Origin: Paraburkholderia ribeironis
Lineage (GTDB): Bacteria > Pseudomonadota > Gammaproteobacteria > Burkholderiales > Burkholderiaceae
NCBI RefSeq assembly: GCF_900019265.1
Contig: NZ_CYGX02000048.1
Location: forward strand, 1 to 64,000
Length of the DNA stretch: 64,000 nt
Direction: 5' to 3'
Made by a program: the position numbers and the translations under genes. The stretch's first letter is position 1. Every line of letters starts with the position of its first letter. Shown piece by piece: positions 1 to 9,062 of the stretch. Below the pieces are notes generated by a model. The model was not told the origin of the DNA, ran no database searches, and saw nothing but the letters and a program-made list of their open reading frames with translations.

Positions 1-29
1 CCGACTATCTCACCGAAAGAATCGAATAA
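1..29 (+). other. Possible 3' end of an upstream gene
   Basis: The third forward frame reads DYLTERIE followed by a TAA stop at 27-29. The composition would fit the last residues of a protein whose body lies before the window, but nine codons are not enough to identify a family, and the two other forward frames are also open here. Treat this as a hint only. Confidence 0.2.
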
Positions 30-714
30 CCAGAATCAAATCCCGAAGCGGTTTTCACGAAGCAATGTTCGCTATCACGCAACCGACCGTTCTTTTCGTG
101 TGTTCATTCGCACATAAGCGAATAACTGCGGCAGCGGAGTGAGGGCAACCCCACAGTCAGGCCACGCGCGAAGCACCTCTGCACGCCACCCTGATCTCGA
201 CTCGACGCGACTCGACGCGCGAGCCAGTCAGCAATCAACTGCGACCACGAGCTTCACTCGAAGCCCTCTCACGCATGCTTGCGCGCTTCGTGCGTTCGCC
301 CACAGAGTGAGCAAAACGCCGGATCGGGCGACCATCGAAACATCGCAACGTCATCGACAACGGCAAAGCCCCAGCCCGGAGCGGAACCCGCACGCACGCT
401 CGCAGGCAACGTGCAAAGTGTCGCTGCGCAACCACCAGTGCCGCGCGCAACCAACACTTCGCCGCACGCTCTTTTCCCGAAGCATTTCCACCATCCTCGG
501 CGCCGGCACGGTTTATCGCCGCCGATGCGCCCACGGACGCCTGTCGGGCGAGCATTTGCGCGGCATCGACCGCGAGCGCGGGTTTACCTGTGTTTGACTT
601 GCGGAAACAGCTCCGTTTACTGGACGCAACCCAACCTCTCAATACGCTTTCGATTTACTTCGGTTAGCTGATTAGCGTTCCGGGAGGACCCTCCACTTCC
701 CCATGAGGTAAGCC
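30..714. other. Intergenic region, no gene recognised
   Basis: About 680 bases without a convincing gene. Several frames are open on both strands, but their translations are Arg/Ser/His-rich without domain-like hydrophobic patterning, as expected from GC-rich non-coding DNA. A short direct repetition of CGACTCGACGCG lies near 197-220. The last 40 bases carry the ribosome binding site of the oxidase gene downstream. Confidence 0.5.
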
Positions 715-2103
715 ATGGCAACTGTGTCCAGCAGCGCAATCGACGAATTGAAATCCGGTATCCGAGGCCAGCTCCTGCTACCTGGCGAGACGGGCTTCGA
801 TCAGGCGCGCAGTATCTGGAACGCGATGATCGACCGCCATCCGGCGATGATCCTGCGTTGCGCCGGCGTGGCCGACGTGCGCCGCGGCGTCACGTTCGCA
901 CGCGACCACGATCTGCCTCTGGCGGTGCGTGGCGGCGGTCACAACATCGGCGGCAGCGCGCTATGCGACGACGGTCTCGTGCTCGACCTGTCGTCGATGA
1001 AATCGGTGCGGATCGACCCGGCTGCGCGGCGCGCGTACGTCGAACCTGGCGCGACGCTGCGCGACTTCGACCACGAGGCGCAGGCGTTCGGACTCGCCAC
1101 GCCGCTCGGCATCAATTCGACCACGGGCGTCGCGGGCCTGACGCTCGGCGGCGGCTTCGGCTGGATCAGCCGCAAATTCGGCATGACGGTGGACAGCCTG
1201 ATTTCGGCCGACGTCGTCACCGCCGAAGGCGAATTGCTGCACGCCAGCGCCAATTCGCACGACGATCTGTTCTGGGCAATTCGCGGCGGCGGCGGCAACT
1301 TCGGCGTCGTCACCTGCTTCGAGTTCCAACTGCATCCGCTCGGCCCGCTCGTGTACGGCGGCCTCGTCGTGCTGCCGATCGAGCAGGCGAAGGACGCGCT
1401 CGTCAAGTACCGCGCCGCGACTGCCGGCATGCCGGACGAGCTCAGCGTCTGGGCGGTCCTGCGGCTCGCGCCGCCGCTGCCGTTCCTGCCGCCCGAAGTG
1501 CACGGCACACCAGTGGTCGTATTCGCGATGTGTTATTGCGGAGCGCCCGAAAGCGGGCCGTCCGCGGTGGAGGCCGTGCGCGGTTTCGGCACGCCGGTCG
1601 GCGAACATCTCGGCCCGATGCCGTTCGCAATGTGGCAACAGGCATTCGATCCGCTGCTCACGCCGGGCGCGCGCAACTACTGGAAGTCGCACAATCTCGC
1701 CGGCATCGAGGACGGCCTGATCGACGCGCTGCTCGCCGCGATCGGCAACCTGCCGTCCCCGCAATGCGAGATCTTCCTCGGGCAGATCGGCGCGCAGACG
1801 CAGCGCGTGCCGGTCGCGGCCACGGCCTATCCGAGCCGCGACACGCAGTACGCGATGAACGTGCATGGCCGCTGGGATGATGCGGCCGACGACGAACGCT
1901 GCATCGCCTGGTCGCGTGCGTTCTTCGACGCAGCCGCGCCGTTTGCGCTCGGCAGCGTGTACGTCAACTTCATGACGCAAGAGGAAGGCGGCCGCATCGC
2001 CGATGCTTATGGGCCGAACTATGAACGGCTCGTCGCGGTAAAAGGCCGCTACGATCCGCACAATCTTTTCCGGCACAACCAGAACATTCGTCCGGCAGTC
2101 TAG
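715..2103 (+). CDS. FAD-binding oxidoreductase, berberine-bridge enzyme type
   Basis: A 462-residue FAD-linked oxidase of the PCMH/VAO fold with a C-terminal BBE domain. The flavin motif RGGGHNIGG is at residues 72-80; its histidine (about 76) is the usual site of 8-alpha-histidyl FAD attachment. The second, cysteinyl attachment seen in bicovalent members is not evident, since the corresponding stretch reads TTGVAGLTLGGGFGW with Ala where Cys would be. The C-terminus has the BBE signature ending in YDPHNLFRHNQNI. Such enzymes oxidise sugars, alcohols or alkaloid-like substrates; the substrate here is unknown. No signal peptide is seen, so it is probably cytoplasmic. The ATG is preceded by GAGGT at good spacing, and a hairpin follows the stop. 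It appears monocistronic. Confidence 0.88.
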   Translation: MATVSSSAIDELKSGIRGQLLLPGETGFDQARSIWNAMIDRHPAMILRCAGVADVRRGVTFARDHDLPLAVRGGGHNIGGSALCDDGLVLDLSSMKSVRIDPAARRAYVEPGATLRDFDHEAQAFGLATPLGINSTTGVAGLTLGGGFGWISRKFGMTVDSLISADVVTAEGELLHASANSHDDLFWAIRGGGGNFGVVTCFEFQLHPLGPLVYGGLVVLPIEQAKDALVKYRAATAGMPDELSVWAVLRLAPPLPFLPPEVHGTPVVVFAMCYCGAPESGPSAVEAVRGFGTPVGEHLGPMPFAMWQQAFDPLLTPGARNYWKSHNLAGIEDGLIDALLAAIGNLPSPQCEIFLGQIGAQTQRVPVAATAYPSRDTQYAMNVHGRWDDAADDERCIAWSRAFFDAAAPFALGSVYVNFMTQEEGGRIADAYGPNYERLVAVKGRYDPHNLFRHNQNIRPAV

Positions 2104-2116
2104 ATGGCAATCGCGA

Positions 2117-2146
2117 GGGAATCAGCCGACACCCCCGCTGATTCCC
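2117..2146 (+). terminator. Hairpin after the FAD oxidase gene
   Basis: GGGAATCAGC (2117-2126) pairs perfectly with GCTGATTCCC (2137-2146) across a 10-base loop, 14 bases after the stop. There is no T-tract, so it may be a weak intrinsic terminator or an mRNA-end stabiliser. Confidence 0.5.
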
Positions 2147-2321
2147 CGCCCATGCGGGACACCGCGCCGTCCATGCGCAGGCGGCGTGCCCGGGTACGTT
2201 ATCTGCTATTTTGAAGATCGAGTTCGGGGCAATGTCGGTGTCATGGCACACTGCCCGCTACAGATCAGAAGCAGACGAGCAACCCCTTCCGCAATTTTCA
2301 TCACGCAAAAGGAAAATCAAC

Positions 2322-2912
2322 ATGCGCAGACGACAATTCATCCTGACCGGCAGCGCTGCTTTGGCCGCAACGGGCCTCAGCCTCGCCGGTTGCACGACGA
2401 CTTCGCCGTCCTCGGGTGCATCGGCTTCAGCCAACGCCGGCAAGCGCGATACGATCAACGCAGGGGTCGACTCGACGCTCGCGCGCCTCTACGAAAACGT
2501 GGGTGGCTCGCGCGATCTGGTCGCCAAGGCGCGCGGCGTTCTGGTGTTCCCGTCCGTGATCTCGGCGGGCTTCTGGTTCGGCGGACAATACGGCGAAGGC
2601 GCAATGCGCGTGGACGGCCGCACCACGGGTTACTACAGCACGGTCGCGGGCTCGTTCGGTTTGCAGATCGGCGCGCAATCCAAGGCACTTATCTTCCTGT
2701 TCATGACGCAGGAAGCGTTCGACGGATTCCTGCACAGCCAGGGCTGGGCGGCCGGCGCGGATGCCACGGTGGCTGTGCTGAAGGTCGGCGCGAACGGCAC
2801 GGTCGATACGTCCACCGCCACCAGCCCGGTCGAAGCCTTCGTGCTGACGAACGGCGGCCTGATGGCCGGCATCTCGCTCGAAGGCACCAAGGTGTCGCGT
2901 CTGATCATCTGA
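2322..2912 (+). CDS. SYLF (YSC84-like) domain lipoprotein
   Basis: A 196-residue lipoprotein. The chosen ATG follows AAAGGA and starts MRRRQFILTG; a hydrophobic segment then leads to the lipobox LAGC at about residues 20-23. The rest is a SYLF domain: LVAKARGVLVFPSV, then GFWFGGQYGEGAMRV, GYYSTVAGSFGLQIGAQ and a GTVDTST region typical of bacterial YSC84-like proteins. In eukaryotes the domain binds phosphoinositides; in bacteria the role is unknown, and it is probably attached to the envelope. The frame is open upstream to 2211, but only this start gives a lipoprotein signal. It has its own promoter region and no obvious operon partner. Confidence 0.88.
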   Translation: MRRRQFILTGSAALAATGLSLAGCTTTSPSSGASASANAGKRDTINAGVDSTLARLYENVGGSRDLVAKARGVLVFPSVISAGFWFGGQYGEGAMRVDGRTTGYYSTVAGSFGLQIGAQSKALIFLFMTQEAFDGFLHSQGWAAGADATVAVLKVGANGTVDTSTATSPVEAFVLTNGGLMAGISLEGTKVSRLII

Positions 2913-3101
2913 GTCCCCCGCTCATCGTCACGCGGCCGCGAGGCCTCGCAGACTGCCCTTGCCCCGCCTGAGCAGCGCGTGCTTCAGCGCTGCGACGCGA
3001 CGGTTCATGTCGATTCAGGGCTAACGGCGCAATGGCGGAAAACTTCAGGTGCTGGCGTTCAGTGCGTTGAGGTGGAGCGGTCGCGGCGGCGGCGTGAACC
3101 C

Positions 3102-3641
3102 TCACTCGACCGGCAACGTCAGCGCGGCGACTTCGCATCGCGGCCACTGCCGCAGCACGTCAGGCGCGAGCAGCAGCTTGGCGGCACGCACCCCGGCGCC
3201 CATCACGATCTGCACGCGCTCCATCACCGCGGCATCGACCAGGATGCGCCAGTCGGCCGGCAAGCCGAACGCGGTAATCCCGCCGAACTCCATCGCGCTG
3301 TGCTCCACCGCCGCCTCGCGTTTGGCGAACGAGAGCCGTTGCGCGCCCAGCGCCGCCTTCACCGCGCCGTTGATGTCGAGCCGCCGTGAACCGAGCGAGA
3401 CCAGCGCCGCGTAATGCTCGGCGCCCTCTCGCTTGTAGCGGACCACGATCGTGTTCGCGCAGTCTTCGAGACCGAAGCCATAACGCGCGCTGAATTCGGC
3501 GGTGTCCGATGCGTCGTCGCTGACTGCAAAAACCGTCACGCCATGAGCCGGCAACTGCTCGACGACATGCGCGGGCAAGTGCGCGCCCAACTGTTCCGCT
3601 GCAATGACGTCCAACTGCTTTACGAGTTCGTGCGAGTGCAT
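3102..3641 (-). CDS. YbaK/EbsC family aminoacyl-tRNA deacylase
   Basis: A 179-residue protein of the YbaK/ProX editing fold, which hydrolyses mischarged aminoacyl-tRNA (Cys-tRNA(Pro) or Ala-tRNA(Pro) in characterised members). The family pattern is visible: the early segment ending VFAVSDDASDTAEFSARYGFGLEDCANTIVV, the GAVKAALGAQRLSFAKREAAVEHSAMEFGGITAFGLP block with the conserved GGITPFG-like turn (here GGITAFG), and the final LLLAPDVL stretch. The ATG at 3641 (MHSHELV) is preferred over a TTG three codons upstream. It is convergent with the SYLF lipoprotein gene and divergent from the YihY gene. Which amino acid it edits cannot be told from sequence. Confidence 0.85.
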   Translation of the reverse strand: MHSHELVKQLDVIAAEQLGAHLPAHVVEQLPAHGVTVFAVSDDASDTAEFSARYGFGLEDCANTIVVRYKREGAEHYAALVSLGSRRLDINGAVKAALGAQRLSFAKREAAVEHSAMEFGGITAFGLPADWRILVDAAVMERVQIVMGAGVRAAKLLLAPDVLRQWPRCEVAALTLPVE

Positions 3642-3880
3642 AGTGAGCAAGGTGTGGAAGGATCAGTGCGCATTCTAACGGCACACCTGGCTCGCGGCGT
3701 GCCGCGCAACAACCGCGGGCATGCGCCGCGAGTTCGGCACGCATTGGCCGCACCCGTTAGCTTGTATAGTGACAGGCACAAGATCTGCGCAAGACATCGA
3801 TGCGCAGACCGCGCCGGCATCATCTCGAGGGTTCGCACACGGCGGTATCGCGCGTCAGCAACCGATGGAGATACACGACC

Positions 3881-5176
3881 ATGGACACCGACACCCTGTC
3901 CGCCGAGAACCTCCAGCGTGCGGCCCGCAAGCAGGCCAACTGGGCGATCGGCGCATTCAGGCAGTTCGCGGACGACCGTTGCACCGAGATGGCCGCCAGC
4001 ATCGCGTTCTATGCGGCCTTCTCGCTCGCGCCCACGCTGGTCATGGTGATCGCCGTGGCCGGCTGGGTCTTCGGTGCCGCAGCCGCACGCGGCGAGCTGT
4101 ATTACCACATTCGCGGACTGCTCGGCGACCAGGCCGCCGCGGGTGTCCAGACCATTGTCGAGAACGCGCATCACCACGGCGGCGCCGGCGGCATCGCGGC
4201 GATCATTTCGTTTTCGGCGCTGGCAATCGGCGCATCGGCCACGTTCTCTTCACTCAATAGCGCGCTCAATCAGGTGTGGCCTTATACCGGACCGCGCACG
4301 TCGAGCGTGATCGCGCTGGTGCGGGTGCGCCTGATCTCGTTTGGCCTCGTGCTGGGCGTCGCGTTCCTGTTGATCGTCTCGCTGGTGCTCGATACGGTCA
4401 TCACCTTCATCGGCAAATGGCTGTGGGCTGAGTCGCCGTATGTGGTGATCGGCAATCTGCTGCAACTCGGCGTCGGCCTGGTGGTGCTGGCGTTCGCGTT
4501 CGCCGGCCTGCTCAAGTTTCTGCCGGACGCCAGGGTGCGCTGGCGCGACGCGCTGGTCGGCGGAATCGTCGCGGCCGTGCTGTTTTCAGCCGGCCGGAAA
4601 CTGTTCGCGCTTTATCTGGCTCACGCCGGGATGGTCACGTCGTTCGGCGCGGCGGGTTCGCTCGCCGTCCTGTTGATGTGGCTGTACTTCTCGGCCGCCG
4701 TGCTGCTGCTCGGCGCGGAGTTTTCGGCGGCGCGCGGACGCATGCACGATCCGCGTGGCGGCTGGGGCATCCAGCAAGGCGCGCCGCCGGGCAGCCGCGC
4801 GAAGCTCGCTTCTGTGCTGGCGGCATCGACGGTCGCGGCGAACCCGCTGCCGCGCACCGACGACCGCGTGATCCGCGATGCCGGGTGCGCGGCGGGCGAC
4901 GGGCTGTCTGCCGCGGCGCCGGCGGTGGCATTGCCGGGGCAAGCGCACAGCAAGGCCGCTACCGCGCACTCGACCGCGGTCAACGTGGCGCGCAGCGTCG
5001 TATCGGCCGAAGCGCAGGTCACCCGTATCGCGGCCGACGCGCTGATCGAGGCCGGCCGTCAGGCCGTGGCGGCGGATCGTTATGTGAAGCGCAATCCGTG
5101 GACTTCGGTAGCGCTCGCCGCCGTGGCTGGGCTAGCCACGGCAACCGTGGCGCGCCGGATCATCGGTGAGCGTTGA
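3881..5176 (+). CDS. YihY/BrkB-family inner-membrane protein with DUF883-like C-terminal tail
   Basis: A 431-residue membrane protein. Residues 1 to about 290 match the YihY/virulence factor BrkB family: CTEMAASIAFYAAFSLAPTLVM, a conserved segment around LNSALNQVWPY, and about six hydrophobic helices ending in GAEFSAARG. The family is widespread and its function unsettled; the old RNase BN assignment is wrong. After an Ala/Gly-rich linker, the last 60 or so residues (AEAQVTRIAADALIEAG, then YVKRNPWTSVALAAVAGLATATVARR) resemble the C-terminal half of ElaB/YqjD/DUF883 proteins, which have an amphipathic helix, a Y-x-NPW-x-S motif and a terminal membrane anchor. GGAG lies 10 bases before the ATG. 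The fusion-like tail makes it longer than typical YihY proteins of about 290 residues. Confidence 0.85.
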   Translation: MDTDTLSAENLQRAARKQANWAIGAFRQFADDRCTEMAASIAFYAAFSLAPTLVMVIAVAGWVFGAAAARGELYYHIRGLLGDQAAAGVQTIVENAHHHGGAGGIAAIISFSALAIGASATFSSLNSALNQVWPYTGPRTSSVIALVRVRLISFGLVLGVAFLLIVSLVLDTVITFIGKWLWAESPYVVIGNLLQLGVGLVVLAFAFAGLLKFLPDARVRWRDALVGGIVAAVLFSAGRKLFALYLAHAGMVTSFGAAGSLAVLLMWLYFSAAVLLLGAEFSAARGRMHDPRGGWGIQQGAPPGSRAKLASVLAASTVAANPLPRTDDRVIRDAGCAAGDGLSAAAPAVALPGQAHSKAATAHSTAVNVARSVVSAEAQVTRIAADALIEAGRQAVAADRYVKRNPWTSVALAAVAGLATATVARRIIGER

Positions 5177-5628
5177 TCGCCGGTGTCTGCTCTCTGCTGA
5201 TAGCGTCGGCTGCCGCCGCGATGGTCGACCAAACGCCTCGGGCCACGGTTGCACTCCTGCGCCCCGCGTGGTTGCGCCTGCACACACCACGTCGATTCTG
5301 TCTAGCCAGCCGGTTGGGCTGGACGTCTCATCGCCTTGACGCGTCCTTGGCGCAATAGTCCAGACGATCAGACGACCAGATTACAGATACCCTGCAAATC
5401 AGTGTTGAAACTGCTGATGCTCAAACGGTCAATATCAACGAAACAACAATAATGCACGTCGACGAATCAATATTGCCAAAACAGAAACAATCCATAACCA
5501 GCTTTAAATACAAGGCTTTGCGCCGATTGTCGGTTTTTAGAGACACTCTTTTTTTTCCTGTTCTAACGGATAGACACGGTGAGCTATTCTGCTTTCCGCA
5601 ACAACGAAACCAATCATCGCGTGGAGAA
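5177..5628. other. Porin upstream region
   Basis: About 450 bases without a gene. From about 5380 to 5600 the DNA is clearly more AT-rich than its surroundings, with runs such as TTTTTTTT near 5550, as expected of a porin promoter and 5' leader. I could not fix a convincing -35/-10 pair. Confidence 0.5.
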
Positions 5629-5631
5629 ATG

Positions 5632-6819
5632 ATGAAACGAATCGCACTGTCTACCCTCTCGCTGGCGCTGCTCGGCGCGACCGGCGTGGCCCATGCTCAA
5701 AGCAGCGTCACCCTGTATGGCCTGGTCGATGAATCGATCCAGTACGTGAACAATGCAACCCCCCATGGCGGTAGCCTTGTGCAGATGTTCGGCGGCAACC
5801 TCCAGGGTAACCGTTTCGGCCTGAAGGGCACGGAAGACCTGGGTGGCGGCCTGAAGGCAATCTTCCAGTTGGAAAACGGCTTTGACATCAACACCGGCAA
5901 GCTGCAGCAAGGTGGTTCGATGTTCGGTCGCCAGGCTTACGTCGGTATGACCGGCGATGCCTGGGGTACGCTGACGGCTGGCCGCCAGTACGACCCGCTG
6001 GTCGACATGATCCAGCCGCTGACGGGCGACAACTACTTCGGCAGCACGTTCGCTACGCCGGGCGACGTCGACAACAACGACAACAGCTTCCGCGTCATCA
6101 ACTCCATCAAGTATGTCTCGCCGGTGTGGAGCGGCTTCCAGTTCGAAGGTCTGTACGCACTGGGCGGCGTCGCAGGCGCGGCGGGTTCGGGCCAGACGTG
6201 GGCGGGCGCGGCAACGTATGCAACGGGTCCGTTCAGCGTCGCTGCTGGCTACCTGCACGCAAGCAACGCCAATTCGGTGGCTACGCGTACGACCGCAGGC
6301 GGCTGGGCTGGTACCGCAGCGCCGTTCGGCACGTTTGACACCAACTTCCCGACGTTCGCCGGCATCAACTCCGCTTACGTCGCGTCGAAGTCGATCGGCA
6401 TCGCTTCGGTGGCGGCCCAGTACGTGACGGGTCCGTTCACGGGTAACCTGAGCTACAGCAACGCGCAATACCGGCCGGACGCAAATTCGGGCTTCGCGAC
6501 GACGCAGAAGTACAACGTCGGCCGTGCATACCTCGGCTACCAGGTCACGCCGGCAGCGCTGGTGGGTATCGGCTACGCATACACGCACGGCTCGGGCGAC
6601 GCAACGGCGACGTACAACCAGGTGTCGCTGGGTGCGGATTACTCGCTGTCCAAGCGCACGGATTTCTACGCAGTTAGCGCATGGCAGCACGCCAGCGGCA
6701 GCCAGCGTACTCCGGGCGGTGGCCTCGTGCCCTCTACGGCTTCGATCGGTTCGTACGGCAACCAGTCGGGCACCAACAACCAGGTCATGGTCAGCGTTGG
6801 TATCCGTCACAAGTTCTGA
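5632..6819 (+). CDS. Gram-negative general porin (OmpC-like)
   Basis: A 395-residue outer-membrane trimeric beta-barrel porin of the Burkholderia type. The signal peptide MKRIALSTLSLALLGATGVAHA is followed by the mature start QSSVTLYGLVDESIQYVNN. Characteristic blocks are NRFGLKGTEDLGGGLKAIFQLENGFD, FGRQAYVGM, GTLTAGRQYDPL and the C-terminal beta-strand ending GIRHKF with terminal Phe. It admits small hydrophilic solutes. Two adjacent ATGs are possible (5629, 5632); the second has the better spacing from GGAG at 5623-5626. It is followed by a strong terminator, so it is probably monocistronic. Codon use is highly biased, as expected for an abundant protein. Confidence 0.93.
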   Translation: MKRIALSTLSLALLGATGVAHAQSSVTLYGLVDESIQYVNNATPHGGSLVQMFGGNLQGNRFGLKGTEDLGGGLKAIFQLENGFDINTGKLQQGGSMFGRQAYVGMTGDAWGTLTAGRQYDPLVDMIQPLTGDNYFGSTFATPGDVDNNDNSFRVINSIKYVSPVWSGFQFEGLYALGGVAGAAGSGQTWAGAATYATGPFSVAAGYLHASNANSVATRTTAGGWAGTAAPFGTFDTNFPTFAGINSAYVASKSIGIASVAAQYVTGPFTGNLSYSNAQYRPDANSGFATTQKYNVGRAYLGYQVTPAALVGIGYAYTHGSGDATATYNQVSLGADYSLSKRTDFYAVSAWQHASGSQRTPGGGLVPSTASIGSYGNQSGTNNQVMVSVGIRHKF

Positions 6820-6855
6820 TCAGGACTTGATACGTAGCTGAAGCAGACGTAGTAG

Positions 6856-6894
6856 AAAGCCAGCCAGAGGCGATGCCGATGGCTGGCTTTTTTT
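6856..6894 (+). terminator. Rho-independent terminator of the porin gene
   Basis: AAAGCCAGCC (6856-6865) pairs with GGCTGGCTTT (6881-6890) across a 15-base loop and is followed directly by further T residues. It lies 36 bases after the porin stop. Confidence 0.9.
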
Positions 6895-7121
6895 CGTCTC
6901 GAGGTTTTTGCCGTGTGGTGGGGGGTCGCTGCGGGTCGCCGCCGTGCTTACTGCTGCGCAGAACCCTTGGGTAGTCGGCGGCTACGCCAAAAAACAAGGG
7001 CCGCCGACGAGCCCGTTGTCGGACTCGCGACGACCCTGGTTTTGAGATCCGCGGATTAGCGCCAATACTGCGACCCACTACGGCCCGCTACAGCGCATAG
7101 GCACGCGCGTCGCGTTACCAC
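6895..7121. other. Intergenic region between porin terminator and Anbu locus
   Basis: The whole gap runs 6820-7150. Apart from the porin terminator and a hairpin overlapping the Anbu stop codon, I see no gene or recognisable element. Confidence 0.4.
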
Positions 7122-7162
7122 CAGCGGCGTTGAACCGCCGGCACGCTGATCTAACGCCGCTG
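7122..7162 (-). terminator. Hairpin overlapping the end of the Anbu gene
   Basis: CAGCGGCGTT (7122-7131) pairs with AACGCCGCTG (7153-7162), a perfect 10-bp stem with a 21-base loop that spans the TAG stop at 7151-7153. There is no T-tract, so it is only a candidate terminator for the operon running leftwards. Confidence 0.35.
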
Positions 7163-8023
7163 CGTCTTGCCCTTATCCGCCTGCGCGAGCGTCTGCGCGG
7201 GCTTCGCATCGAGTTCGTGCTCGATGCCGTCGGCACCCACCGGCGCACGATGCAGCACCAGCGCGCACTCGCGCTGCAACAGCGGCACGTCCGCCGAATC
7301 CTGCCAGTCCGGATCGGGAATCGCGCCGAACACCCGACGCAGCTGCTCGCCCCAGGTCCGGTGAATCATCCCGAAGTACGCGTTGTCATGGTCGATCGAC
7401 ACGAAGCGCGTGACGCGCAGCGCATCCTTCTCGTACACCAGCAAATCGAGCGGCAGACCCACCGACAGGTTCGAGCGCAGCGTGGAATCCATCGAGATCA
7501 GCGCGCACTTGGCAGCCTCGTCGAGCGGCGTGGATGGCGTCAGCACGCGATCGATGATGGGCTTGCCATACTTCGCCTCGCCGATCTGGAAATACGGATT
7601 CACCGCCGACGCTTCGATAAAGTTGCCCGCCGCGTAGATCATGAACAGGCGCGGCCGGTTGCCCGCGATCTGACCGCCGAGAATGAAGCTGCAATTGAAG
7701 TCGACACCGAATTCCTGCAACGCGTGCGCCTCGCGCTGATGCACGCTGCGCACCGCGTGGCCGACCACGCGAGCCGCATCGGCCAAGGTCGGCGCGCTCC
7801 ACAGCGTGGGCAGCGTGGGATCAGCGGGCTCGGACAACTCGTGCAGCACCGCTTGCGTGAGCGACAGATTGCCGGCGCCCAGCAGCACGAGCAAGCGTTC
7901 GCCCGGCTGCTCGAACACCGACATCTTGCGCGCGGTGCTGATGTGATCGACGCCCGCATTGGTGCGCGTATCCGACAGGAACACGAGTCCGTCGTCGACG
8001 GACATCGCTACGCAGTAGGTCAT
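7151..8023 (-). CDS. Anbu / BPH proteasome-type peptidase
   Basis: A 290-residue Ntn-hydrolase of the 20S proteasome beta-like superfamily, Anbu branch. After removal of Met1 the new N-terminal Thr2 (MTYCVAM) is the predicted nucleophile, supported by the proteasome-like Asp18 in LSDTRTN and Lys33 in STARKMSVFE. Unlike HslV and classical beta subunits there is no propeptide, as is typical for Anbu, which forms open helical or lock-washer assemblies. It is the last gene of a leftward operon with ATP-grasp, alpha-E and transglutaminase genes, the usual genomic company of Anbu. Its natural substrates are unknown. The gap to the transglutaminase gene is about 200 bases, so a separate promoter is possible. 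Confidence 0.92.
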   Translation of the reverse strand: MTYCVAMSVDDGLVFLSDTRTNAGVDHISTARKMSVFEQPGERLLVLLGAGNLSLTQAVLHELSEPADPTLPTLWSAPTLADAARVVGHAVRSVHQREAHALQEFGVDFNCSFILGGQIAGNRPRLFMIYAAGNFIEASAVNPYFQIGEAKYGKPIIDRVLTPSTPLDEAAKCALISMDSTLRSNLSVGLPLDLLVYEKDALRVTRFVSIDHDNAYFGMIHRTWGEQLRRVFGAIPDPDWQDSADVPLLQRECALVLHRAPVGADGIEHELDAKPAQTLAQADKGKTQRR

Positions 8024-8224
8024 AGGGTTCCCGCAAAAAACATCTGAACGGCGCTATTGTAATGCGGCCAGCATGCGCCTCTGTTCCGTATGACGGCCTT
8101 TGCGGGCTCGATCTGAAGATAAATGACGGTTGGCGCTCGCTGAAATCCGGCAATCCGCTCGACCAGCCGTTCGCGAAGCGCGCTTGGCCGCCTTTAACGG
8201 CCCTTGGCGGCCCCTTGGCGGCCC

Positions 8225-9052
8225 CTACTGCGACAGCTGCGCGCTGACCGTCACGGACACTTTCAACTGCTCCTCCAGCCCGCCGATGCGCCGGCCGCGC
8301 ACCGGCGCGGCGGCTTCATAGTCGCGGGCGACCGCGAGCCGGCAGTAGATCTCGCTGGCGAACGCCGCATGCGTGACGTCGATCGAAATCCAGCCCTTGC
8401 CGTCGAGCCACACGTCGACCCAGGCATGGCTCGCGCCGTGCGGCGCCTCGCTGGAAGTCTGCGTGGGGGGCACGTCGCCTGGTTCGATATAGCCGCTCAC
8501 GTAGCGCGCCGGAATGCCCCGCGCACGGCAGCACGCCAGCATCAGATGCGCATGGTCCTGGCACACGCCGTTGCCGAGCGCGAGCGCGTGCGCGGCCGTG
8601 CTGGTGACTTCGGTGACGCCGGGGTTGTACTTCACGCGCTGCACGATCTGTTCGGACAGCGCGATCAGACTCGCCGAGCTCGCAAGACTCGGCACCGACT
8701 CGGCCAGCTCGCGGATCGCCGCGTCGGCCTCGGTCAGCCGCGTCGCGCAGGTGAAATGTTCGAGCGGAATCGGCCCGGCCGCGTCGCGCAGCAGACCATC
8801 GGCCAGCGGTATCGTGTCCACCTCGCCGGACACATGCAAACGGATCTCGCTATGCGGCTTGTTGATGACCAGCGTATGCAGGATGTTGCCGTACGCGTCG
8901 AAGGTCACATCGAGCTTGCCCGGCGCATCGATGCTCCAGCGGCGTACCACCTGCGCGGCGCCGCTCGCCGGCGTCAGACGCAACTGCTGGATCGAATAGT
9001 GGACCGTCGCTTCGTAGCGATAGGACGTGTCGTGGCGGATCGTCAGGTACAT
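8225..9052 (-). CDS. Transglutaminase-like family protein of the Anbu operon
   Basis: A 275-residue protein: an N-terminal beta-sandwich region (MYLTIRHDTSYRYEATVHYS, a family signature), then a papain-like transglutaminase core with a complete triad, Cys164 (NGVCQDHAHL), His209 (ASHAWVDVW) and Asp225 (WISIDVTHA). It could act as a peptidase or transamidase. It lies directly after the alpha-E gene (10-base gap) in the operon ATP-grasp, alpha-E, transglutaminase, Anbu. Comparative genomics predicts that such clusters attach and remove a small peptide or amide modification. No signal peptide is visible. Confidence 0.9.
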   Translation of the reverse strand: MYLTIRHDTSYRYEATVHYSIQQLRLTPASGAAQVVRRWSIDAPGKLDVTFDAYGNILHTLVINKPHSEIRLHVSGEVDTIPLADGLLRDAAGPIPLEHFTCATRLTEADAAIRELAESVPSLASSASLIALSEQIVQRVKYNPGVTEVTSTAAHALALGNGVCQDHAHLMLACCRARGIPARYVSGYIEPGDVPPTQTSSEAPHGASHAWVDVWLDGKGWISIDVTHAAFASEIYCRLAVARDYEAAAPVRGRRIGGLEEQLKVSVTVSAQLSQ

Positions 9053-9062
9053 AAAAACTCCG

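Noticed and set aside
139..671. Several short frames before the first gene
   Set aside because: They overlap on both strands, lack ribosome sites and have Arg/Ser/His-rich translations typical of non-coding GC-rich DNA.
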